NCBI GenBank assembly: GCA_013205155.1 | Contig: JABMMT010000251.1 | Location: forward strand, 1-5,324 | Source: Betaproteobacteria bacterium | GTDB taxonomy: Bacteria; Pseudomonadota; Gammaproteobacteria; Burkholderiales; Burkholderiaceae | DNA: 5,324 bases | Direction of reading: 5' to 3' | In this document: positions 1 through 5,324 of the stretch, one piece after another | Numbering within the stretch: position 1 is the first letter of the stretch | Layout: each line of letters begins with the position of its first letter | Notes under the pieces: generated by a model | Seen by the model: only the letters and a program-made list of their open reading frames with translations | What the model was told of the DNA's origin: nothing | Database searches by the model: none | Made by a program: the position numbers and the translations under genes

Positions 1-1452
1 ATCACCATGATGGGAGCCATTCCGATTTTCTTGATGCCTACGCGTAATCACTTGGGCATTATTGGGCCAATTCCTAAAGAAGAGTTTGAGTGGGCCAATA
101 TTAAAAAGAAAATTGATGCCAATCCATTTATTAAGAATAAAAACGTTGTTCCACGAGTGATGACACTCACGCAAAGTACCTATGATGGCATTATTTACAA
201 CGTCGAGATGATTAAAGAGATGCTCGACGGTAAAGTGGATTCTTTGCATTTTGATGAAGCTTGGTTGCCCCATGCTACCTTCCATCCTTTTTACAAAGAT
301 ATGCACGCCATTGGCGCTGATCGCAAGCGCACTAAAAAGAGTCTGATGTTTGCTACTCAGTCTACTCATAAACTACTGGCTGGCTTATCCCAGGCATCGC
401 AAGTATTAGTCCAGGATGCTGATGAGCACAAGCTTGATCGTGATTGCTTTAATGAGGCCTACTTGATGCATACCTCGACTAGTCCGCAGTACGCCATTAT
501 TGCTTCTTGCGATGTCTCTGCGGCCATGATGGAGGCCCCCGGCGGCACTACGCTTGTAGAAGAGTCTATTGCTGAAGCAATGGATTTCCGGCGTGCCATG
601 CGTGAAGTAGATGAAAAGTTTGGTGCAGACTGGTGGTTTAAGGTTTGGGGTCCAGATCATTTAACTGAAGAAGGTATTGGCGAGCGTTCAGATTGGATCT
701 TGGAACCCTCCGCCGCTTGGCATGACTTCGGTAAGTTGGCTAAAGATTTCAACATGCTTGATCCTATTAAAGCCACAGTGGTTACTCCAGGCCTAGATAT
801 TGAGGGGAACTTTGGTTCAATGGGTATACCGGCGAGCATTGTTACCAAGTACTTGGCTGAACATGGTGTGATTGTTGAGAAGTGCGGCTTATATTCTTTC
901 TTCATCATGTTCACGATTGGTATTACCAAAGGCCGCTGGAATACTCTTGTTACTGAATTGCAACAATTTAAGGATCACTTTGATAAAAATGCACCTTTGT
1001 GGAAAGTATTGCCAGAGTTTGTGGCGAAGCATCCACGTTATGAGCGCGTTGGTCTGACGGATATTTGTCAACAGATTCATGAGTTCTATAAGGGTCGTAA
1101 TGTGGCTCGCATGACAACAGAGATGTATACCTCTGATATGGTGCCCGCAATGATGCCCTCCGAAGCTTGGGCCAAGATGGCACATAAAGAGGTTGATCGC
1201 GTGCCATTAGATCAGTTAGAGGGTCGCGTAACCGCAATGTTAGTTACTCCGTACCCCCCAGGCATTCCATTGCTGATTCCAGGGGAGCGCTTTAATAAGC
1301 GGATTGTGGATTATCTATATTTTGCTCGAGACTTTAATGAGAAGTTTCCTGGCTTTGAAACCGATATTCACGGTCTTGTTAAAGCAGGGATTGATGGACG
1401 TAGTGAGTATTTTGTCGACTGTGTCAGACAAGAGCCAGATATAACGCTATAG
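1..1452 (+). CDS. Ornithine/lysine/arginine decarboxylase, PLP-dependent (C-terminal part; 5' end outside window)
   Basis: This is a fold-type-I PLP enzyme that decarboxylates a basic amino acid to its diamine (lysine to cadaverine, arginine to agmatine, or ornithine to putrescine) in the cytoplasm. The frame is open from base 1, so the Met codon at 7 is internal: about 245 N-terminal residues (wing, linker and start of the PLP domain) are missing relative to E. coli LdcI. Counting from that Met, HFDEAW at residues 81-86 carries the Asp that contacts the PLP ring nitrogen. STHK at 119-122 gives the Schiff-base Lys122 (nt 370-372). LDPIK at 251-255, GIPASIVTKYL at 273-283, PYPPGIPLLIPGE at 415-427 and PGFETDIHG at 448-456 are family blocks. 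The distance from the lysine to the stop (359 residues) matches E. coli LdcI, so the C-terminus is intact. It converges on argH. The family is certain; the substrate is not. Several blocks (GIPASIVTKYL, PGFETDIHG) resemble lysine decarboxylases, while HFDEAW resembles arginine decarboxylase AdiA. Confidence 0.93.
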   Translation: MTMMGAIPIFLMPTRNHLGIIGPIPKEEFEWANIKKKIDANPFIKNKNVVPRVMTLTQSTYDGIIYNVEMIKEMLDGKVDSLHFDEAWLPHATFHPFYKDMHAIGADRKRTKKSLMFATQSTHKLLAGLSQASQVLVQDADEHKLDRDCFNEAYLMHTSTSPQYAIIASCDVSAAMMEAPGGTTLVEESIAEAMDFRRAMREVDEKFGADWWFKVWGPDHLTEEGIGERSDWILEPSAAWHDFGKLAKDFNMLDPIKATVVTPGLDIEGNFGSMGIPASIVTKYLAEHGVIVEKCGLYSFFIMFTIGITKGRWNTLVTELQQFKDHFDKNAPLWKVLPEFVAKHPRYERVGLTDICQQIHEFYKGRNVARMTTEMYTSDMVPAMMPSEAWAKMAHKEVDRVPLDQLEGRVTAMLVTPYPPGIPLLIPGERFNKRIVDYLYFARDFNEKFPGFETDIHGLVKAGIDGRSEYFVDCVRQEPDITL

Positions 1453-1536
1453 CTTGGGAAAGTCCGACGCTCAATTCTTCTTAATGGCGATGGGTTAGGA
1501 TCTATTGAACTAGCTTAGACCAGAACCCCATGCCCT
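1453..1536. other. Convergent intergenic spacer, decarboxylase/argH
   Basis: These 84 bases separate the TAG stop of the decarboxylase from the TAA stop of argH on the other strand. Both transcripts should end here or read into the neighbouring gene. The only inverted repeat noticed is ATGGGTT (1490-1496) against AACCCCAT (1524-1531), which pairs with one bulged base across a 27-base loop and has no T-run on either side. It is therefore not called a terminator. Confidence 0.7.
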
Positions 1537-2955
1537 TTACAGATCTGTACGACCTCTTTTGATGGCTGCCAGTACTTGCGCTGGTGCAGTACCACCAGCG
1601 TGTTGGCGAGATTGCACTGACCCATCTACCGTCAGTAGGGAGAAGACATCATCACTCATGAGTTCGGGGCGGTTATCTAATCCACAGGCAAAACGCAATT
1701 CAGAAAGACTCAGATCGGTGAGCATGCAATTTCTACCAACACAGGCTTTGACAGCATGGGCTACTGCTTCATGAGCATCACGAAATGCCAGACCTTTTTT
1801 CACTAAATAGTCAGCCAAGTCAGTGGCTGTCGCAAAACCCTCTTGTGCAGCAGCTTTCATCACATCGACATTGACTTCAATGTGTGGAACCATATCAGCA
1901 AAGATTCGTAAGGTATCTTGTACGGTATCTACTGCATCAAATAAAGGTTCTTTATCTTCTTGGTTATCTTTGTTGTACGCGAGGGGCTGCCCCTTCATGA
2001 GCGTCAATAAAGCAATCAAGTCGCCATAGACACGCCCAGTCTTGCCTCTTGCCAACTCAGGAACATCTGGGTTTTTCTTTTGCGGCATGATGGAGCTGCC
2101 AGTGCAAAAGCGATCAGGTAAATCAATAAAGCCAAAGCGTGGACTGAGCCAAAGAATCAGTTCTTCAGATAAGCGGGATACATGCATCATCAAGATGGAT
2201 GCAAAAGCGCAGAACTCAATTGCAAAGTCGCGATCCGATACTGCATCTAGGGAGTTATTGCAGATACCATCAAAGCCTAAGGTGCGCGCAACCTGTTCAC
2301 GATCAATTGGGTAGGAAGTACCAGCCAATGCTGCAGCACCTAAAGGTAAGCGATTAAAGCGGGCTCGTAAGTCAGCTAAACGGCTAGTATCACGACTGAA
2401 CATTTCGTAATAAGCCATCAGGTGATGACCAAATGTAATGGGTTGTGCCACCTGTAAATGAGTGTGGCCGGGCATGATAGTAGCAGCATGCTTTTCTGCT
2501 AAATCCAAAAGAGCAGTGCGTAATAATTTAAGAGTAACAGCAATATCATCAACGCTGCCACGCATCCATAGACGTAAATCCGTTGCTACTTGATCATTAC
2601 GTGAACGACCGGTATGTAGCCGTTTACCAGCATCGCCCACTAATTCGGTGAGGCGAGCTTCAATATTGAGGTGAACATCTTCGAGCGCCAATTGCCAATT
2701 AAAGTGACCAGACTCAATCTCACTCTTAATTTGAGCCATACCCTTCTGGATATCAGCCAAATCTTGAACACTGATGATTTTTTGCTTGGCCAGCATTTCT
2801 GCATGAGCTAGAGATCCGGCAATATCAACCATCGCAAAGCGTTGATCAAAGCCAATGGAGGCGGTATAGCGCTGAACAAGTTCGTCCACGGGTTCGTCAA
2901 AACGGGCTGACCATGCTTGGGCTTTGTTGGCTAAGGAATTTTTGGATGAGCTCAT
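1537..2955 (-). CDS. argH: Argininosuccinate lyase
   Basis: ArgH cleaves argininosuccinate to arginine and fumarate, the last step of arginine synthesis. It is a cytosolic homotetramer of the fumarase/aspartase superfamily. The product is 472 residues (E. coli ArgH has 457). Superfamily blocks are all present: TGRSRNDQVATD at 115-126, GHTHLQVAQP at 163-172 (His166 is the usual catalytic His) and the signature GSSIMPQKKNP at 286-296, whose serines include the catalytic one. NKDNQEDKEPLFD follows at 328-340. The C-terminal small domain is complete, ending RGRTDL. The frame stays open upstream to 3078, but the ATG at 2955 is chosen because the product then begins with a short tail before WSARFDEP, as usual for ArgH. 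The longer version would read hemC backwards and overlap it by about 80 bases. No Shine-Dalgarno precedes the ATG; the leader instead reads CCTCC. The gene is divergent from hemC and convergent with the decarboxylase. Confidence 0.97.
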   Translation of the reverse strand: MSSSKNSLANKAQAWSARFDEPVDELVQRYTASIGFDQRFAMVDIAGSLAHAEMLAKQKIISVQDLADIQKGMAQIKSEIESGHFNWQLALEDVHLNIEARLTELVGDAGKRLHTGRSRNDQVATDLRLWMRGSVDDIAVTLKLLRTALLDLAEKHAATIMPGHTHLQVAQPITFGHHLMAYYEMFSRDTSRLADLRARFNRLPLGAAALAGTSYPIDREQVARTLGFDGICNNSLDAVSDRDFAIEFCAFASILMMHVSRLSEELILWLSPRFGFIDLPDRFCTGSSIMPQKKNPDVPELARGKTGRVYGDLIALLTLMKGQPLAYNKDNQEDKEPLFDAVDTVQDTLRIFADMVPHIEVNVDVMKAAAQEGFATATDLADYLVKKGLAFRDAHEAVAHAVKACVGRNCMLTDLSLSELRFACGLDNRPELMSDDVFSLLTVDGSVQSRQHAGGTAPAQVLAAIKRGRTDL

Positions 2956-2998
2956 AAACACAGTATATTGGTGGAGGTCTTTTATTATTTTAAATGTT
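2956..2998. promoter_or_regulatory. Divergent argH/hemC spacer with candidate overlapping -10 elements
   Basis: Only 43 bases separate the two start codons. The 8-mer AGTATATT at 2962-2969 holds a -10-like hexamer on each strand: TATATT (2964-2969) towards hemC and TATACT (2967-2962) towards argH, each matching TATAAT at five of six positions. For hemC a weak -35 candidate TTGGAT lies at 2942-2947, 16 bases upstream and inside argH. No convincing -35 was seen for argH. Predicted transcript starts would be near 2976 for hemC and close to the argH ATG. This is pattern matching by eye in an AT-rich spacer, so the exact boxes are uncertain. That promoter function lies in or next to this spacer is more likely, given the divergent genes. 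Confidence 0.4.
2973..2978 (+). promoter_or_regulatory. Shine-Dalgarno-like GGAGGT upstream of hemC, unusually distant
   Basis: GGAGGT is a near-perfect Shine-Dalgarno sequence on the hemC strand. It ends 20 bases before the hemC ATG at 2999, where 5-10 bases is usual. No other purine-rich element lies nearer the ATG; the bases between are mostly T and A. It may be the hemC ribosome site used at long spacing, may serve a non-ATG start, or may be chance. Confidence 0.4.
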
Positions 2999-3967
2999 AT
3001 GTCCCAAACCCTAAATTCTCCTTCCTTATCCTCCCCTTCACGCCTAGTCATCGCCTCCCGTGAAAGCCGTCTGGCCATGTGGCAAGCTCAATTTGTCCGC
3101 GATTGCCTTAAAAAGCTCTATCCCCAGTGTGATGTCCAGATTTTGGGCATGACTACTCGCGGGGACCAGATCTTGGATAAGGCCCTCTCTAAAGTGGGGG
3201 GCAAAGGCCTTTTCGTCAAAGAGCTCGAAACCGCCCTAGAGGATGGCCGTGCCGATTTAGCGGTTCATTCCTTAAAAGACGTGCCGATGGTGATGCCTGA
3301 TGGGTTTGATCTATCGTGTGTCATGGCTCGGGAAGATGCCCGTGACGCCTTTGTTTCTAATGACTACGCCAGCCTAGCAGACCTTCCCCAGGGGGCCATT
3401 GTTGGTACTTCTAGCTTGCGTCGTGAGTCAGTCATTCGCGCCAAGTTCCCTCACCTCGTGATCGAGCCCTTAAGGGGTAATTTAGATACCCGCATGGGTA
3501 AGCTTGATCGTGGGGAGTATCAAGCCATTATTTTGGCTGCAGCAGGTTTAAAGCGCTTAGGACTTGAGAGTCGTATTCGAGCCTTTTTACCGTATGACCC
3601 ATACACACCAGCGGCCGGCCAAGGAGCGCTTGGCATTGAGACCCTAAGTGCGCATCCCGATATCAAACAATGGCTAGCGCCCTTAAATGATCTACCCACC
3701 TTATATGCCGTTAGTGCCGAGCGGATGGTCTCTCGCCAGTTAGGTGGCTCCTGTGAAGTACCTTTAGCAGCGCATGCCGTCTGGGATAAAGATCACATGC
3801 ACATCCGCTCCTTTGTGGCTAGTACCGATGGCAAAGCGATTTGCCTAGCCAGTAGTAGCGCTCCAGTGCAGTCAATTGCACAGGCTGAAGCTTTGGGATT
3901 ATTAGTTGCTCAAGATTTACTTGATCAAGGTGCGGCAGAGTTGATACCGAAGATTCCAAAACAATAA
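2999..3967 (+). CDS. hemC: Hydroxymethylbilane synthase (porphobilinogen deaminase)
   Basis: HemC condenses four porphobilinogen molecules into linear hydroxymethylbilane on a dipyrromethane cofactor bound to a cysteine; it is a soluble monomer. The product is 322 residues (E. coli 313). Seen here: VIASRESRLAMWQA at 17-30, the LSKVGGKGLFVKELE loop at 63-77, HSLKDVP at 90-96 with catalytic Asp94, TSSLRR at 137-142 with the paired substrate-binding arginines, PLRGNLDTR at 157-165, and GGSCEVPL at 249-256 with Cys252 as the cofactor attachment site. All key residues are intact. The ATG at 2999 is preferred because it is the only standard start just upstream of the conserved first strand. Residues 2-14 are Ser/Pro-rich and look like a non-conserved tail. 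The frame is open back to a TTG at 2924 inside argH, which is unlikely to be the start. hemD follows after 16 bases. Confidence 0.97.
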   Translation: MSQTLNSPSLSSPSRLVIASRESRLAMWQAQFVRDCLKKLYPQCDVQILGMTTRGDQILDKALSKVGGKGLFVKELETALEDGRADLAVHSLKDVPMVMPDGFDLSCVMAREDARDAFVSNDYASLADLPQGAIVGTSSLRRESVIRAKFPHLVIEPLRGNLDTRMGKLDRGEYQAIILAAAGLKRLGLESRIRAFLPYDPYTPAAGQGALGIETLSAHPDIKQWLAPLNDLPTLYAVSAERMVSRQLGGSCEVPLAAHAVWDKDHMHIRSFVASTDGKAICLASSSAPVQSIAQAEALGLLVAQDLLDQGAAELIPKIPKQ

Positions 3968-3983
3968 CTCATCAGGCAACAGT

Positions 3984-4808
3984 ATGAGTGCTAAAACGAT
4001 CGTTGTCACTAGACCTAGTGGGCAAGCTCGTCAACTGATTGAAATACTCATGCAAGCAATTGAGAAAAGTGGCGTTGCGAAGCGCAGTCTTCCAGAAATC
4101 ATTTCTTTACCTTTGTTGACCATAGTGCCTAAGACGGACGCAGCTTTGGCTGATCACATTTCATCTGCTTTGCAAGACGCTGATCTCGCTATCTTTGTTA
4201 GTCCCAATGCGATTGAGAGTGTGATGCGCTTATTGGAGCGAGATTGGCAAGATTTTTCAAAAAAGATTATTCCTATTGGAGTAATGGGGGGCAGCAGTAA
4301 GCTTGCCTTACAAAATCACGGTATTGGTGCAGAAATAAAACCAACACCCATCATCATTCCAGAAAATAATGCGCAGTGGGATTCAGAAGGTTTATGGCTA
4401 GAGTTACAAAAGCTCGGATGGGATTGGCAAGGCAAGAAGGTCATTATTTTTAAAGGCGAGGGCGGGCGTGATTGGCTTGCCGACACCCTGAAAAAGGCAG
4501 GCGCTACAGTTGAAGGGATTTCAACCTATACTCGCATTCCTTTGGATATTGATAATCCTGTGTGGCAAGCGATTCACGATATGGATTTTTCTAAATCCCT
4601 ATGGCTTCTGACTTCTTCTGAAGCGGTCCGCTACTTAGGTAAGGTGATTGAAGATCGATTCACTTATGGCTTGAGCAGTGCAAGCGCCATTTGCCCGCAT
4701 CACAATATCGCAGATGCTGCAGAGCTGATTGGCTTTGGTGAAGTGTTTACTACAGAGTCTGGTGATGAAGCTTTAATCAAAACTACTTTAGCTTGGCTAT
4801 CGCTCTAA
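3984..4808 (+). CDS. hemD: Uroporphyrinogen-III synthase
   Basis: HemD closes hydroxymethylbilane into uroporphyrinogen III with inversion of ring D, acting directly after HemC. The family is poorly conserved in sequence, so the call rests on weak motifs plus position after hemC. The product has 274 residues (E. coli 246). It opens with IVVTRPSGQA at 6-15, the typical VTRP start of the first domain. DADLAIFVSPNAIESV at 65-80 matches the 'SPNAV' block, and KKVIIFKGEGGRDWLADTL at 151-169 matches the G-G-R block of the second domain. STYTRIP at 180-186 carries the conserved Tyr-x-Arg, and LLTSSEAVRYL at 208-218 is the late T/S-S block. The start has a weak AGG at 3974-3976, seven bases upstream. 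No membrane segment is seen at the C-terminus, so this is HemD alone and not the HemDX fusion found in some Burkholderiales. The TAA stop overlaps the ubiC stop on the other strand. Confidence 0.93.
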   Translation: MSAKTIVVTRPSGQARQLIEILMQAIEKSGVAKRSLPEIISLPLLTIVPKTDAALADHISSALQDADLAIFVSPNAIESVMRLLERDWQDFSKKIIPIGVMGGSSKLALQNHGIGAEIKPTPIIIPENNAQWDSEGLWLELQKLGWDWQGKKVIIFKGEGGRDWLADTLKKAGATVEGISTYTRIPLDIDNPVWQAIHDMDFSKSLWLLTSSEAVRYLGKVIEDRFTYGLSSASAICPHHNIADAAELIGFGEVFTTESGDEALIKTTLAWLSL

Positions 4809-5324
4809 GTCATTGAATACTGCAGCAACTCAGGCAGGAAAATTTCATTAACGAGGATTGGATGACCCTTCAGACGATAGAGTGTGCGTCGCGCCCATAA
4901 GGGTGAACTCAGTCCAGGTAGATATTGGGAGCATTTTTTCCATAAGGCACTACTCTTATCTAAGCGTGCAATATCACGTGGGTACTTTGGCTTTGAATGC
5001 TTACGGGTTTTAGCAAAGAGTACGGCGCCTAGGGGCTTTTTACCTAATCGCAAAATGGCATGATTGCTACCACTCGAGCTAAAGGTAGGTATAACGCTAT
5101 GCGCAATAACTAAAGGAACATTGTTTGCACATAGAAAAACCTCCCGTACACGACAACGTCTAATGCGGAAATGAAAATAACGACTTTCATCGTTATTTAA
5201 GGATTGAGGGTAGTCGCGCAAAACTTGTACTTCTAGTTTTTGACCAATTACCTGCTCAATTTTTTGAGTGAGCGATCCAGTATCACCAAGCCAAGGCTGC
5301 CACTTGCGTGGCGCCCGATGAATC
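4805..5324 (-). CDS. ubiC: Chorismate lyase (N-terminus outside window)
   Basis: UbiC splits chorismate into 4-hydroxybenzoate and pyruvate, the entry step of ubiquinone synthesis; it is a small soluble monomer. The frame runs open to the right window edge, giving 172 visible residues. E. coli UbiC has 165 in total, so probably only some 10-20 residues are missing. The visible N-terminal part contains WLGDTGSLTQKIEQ, aligning with the E. coli DSMTKRFEQ helix. VREVFLC carries the substrate-binding Arg (nt 5146-5144), matching E. coli Arg77. LGKKPLGAVLF matches the LGKTPLGRYLF block with Leu115. WARRTLYRLKGHPI and NEIFLP match the end of the protein, including the binding Glu (nt 4846-4844; E. 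coli Glu156). E. coli Met35 appears to be Leu here. A lysine-rich insert of roughly 20 residues follows the LGKKPLG block. The TTG at 5221 is an internal Leu codon, not the start. Confidence 0.92.
   Translation of the reverse strand, partial: IHRAPRKWQPWLGDTGSLTQKIEQVIGQKLEVQVLRDYPQSLNNDESRYFHFRIRRCRVREVFLCANNVPLVIAHSVIPTFSSSGSNHAILRLGKKPLGAVLFAKTRKHSKPKYPRDIARLDKSSALWKKCSQYLPGLSSPLWARRTLYRLKGHPILVNEIFLPELLQYSMT

Noticed and set aside
406..1237. Several open frames of 60-100 codons overlapping the decarboxylase on both strands
   Set aside because: They lie wholly inside a gene with intact family motifs, show no recognisable domain, and are shadows of its codon pattern.
1490..1531. Inverted repeat ATGGGTT / AACCCCAT in the decarboxylase/argH gap as a terminator
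   Set aside because: The stem is short with a bulge, the loop is 27 bases, and no T-run follows on either strand.
1559..2314. Plus-strand open frames of 70-90 codons inside argH
   Set aside because: They are antisense to a complete, motif-verified argH and have no recognisable protein features.
2994..3014. Six-codon reading frame (ATG to TAA) overlapping the hemC start in another frame
   Set aside because: It has no well-placed ribosome site, so it is most likely chance, although a leader peptide cannot be excluded from sequence alone.
2956..3078. N-terminal extension of ArgH upstream of the ATG at 2955
   Set aside because: The added 41 residues are the antisense reading of the hemC 5' end and match no part of the ArgH family.
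1441..5100. Identical 10-mer ATAACGCTAT at 1441-1450 and 5091-5100
   Set aside because: Both copies lie in coding sequence of unrelated genes and no longer similarity surrounds them; a chance match is the simplest reading.
1..5324. Mobile elements, CRISPR arrays, tRNA/rRNA genes or a novel defence-type cassette
   Set aside because: All but about 145 bases are accounted for by five recognisable core metabolic genes. No tandem repeats, terminal inverted repeats or cloverleaf-like sequence were seen.

Overview
This window looks like an ordinary core-metabolism stretch of a betaproteobacterial chromosome, most probably a Burkholderiales bacterium of the Polynucleobacter type. That placement is inference: it rests on moderate to low GC by eye, tight gene packing, the style of the protein sequences (the beta-type UbiC, the ArgH variant GHTHLQVAQP), and the argH/hemC/hemD neighbourhood. 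No mobile element, tRNA, rRNA, CRISPR array or unfamiliar gene cassette was seen.

Layout from left to right. (1) Positions 1-1452, plus strand: the C-terminal two thirds of a large PLP-dependent ornithine/lysine/arginine decarboxylase, cut by the left window edge. (2) Positions 1453-1536: a short convergent gap with no convincing terminator. (3) Positions 1537-2955, minus strand: a complete argH (argininosuccinate lyase). (4) Positions 2956-2998: a 43-bp divergent spacer that must serve the 5' ends of both argH and hemC. (5) Positions 2999-3967, plus strand: a complete hemC (hydroxymethylbilane synthase). (6) Positions 3984-4808, plus strand: a complete hemD (uroporphyrinogen-III synthase), 16 bp after hemC and almost certainly co-transcribed. 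(7) Positions 4805-5324, minus strand: ubiC (chorismate lyase), cut at its N-terminus by the right edge. Its stop codon overlaps the hemD stop.

HemC and HemD catalyse consecutive steps of tetrapyrrole synthesis (porphobilinogen to hydroxymethylbilane to uroporphyrinogen III). ArgH makes arginine. The decarboxylase on its far side consumes arginine or a related basic amino acid to give a diamine and CO2. UbiC starts ubiquinone synthesis by making 4-hydroxybenzoate from chorismate. Heme and ubiquinone both serve respiration, but tail-to-tail placement gives no direct evidence of co-regulation.

No undescribed system was found. The points most worth a second look are the very compact argH/hemC divergent spacer (overlapping -10-like hexamers on both strands, a strong Shine-Dalgarno sequence at an odd distance from the hemC ATG, no Shine-Dalgarno for argH), the interlocked hemD/ubiC stop codons, and the absence of hemX/hemY after hemD.
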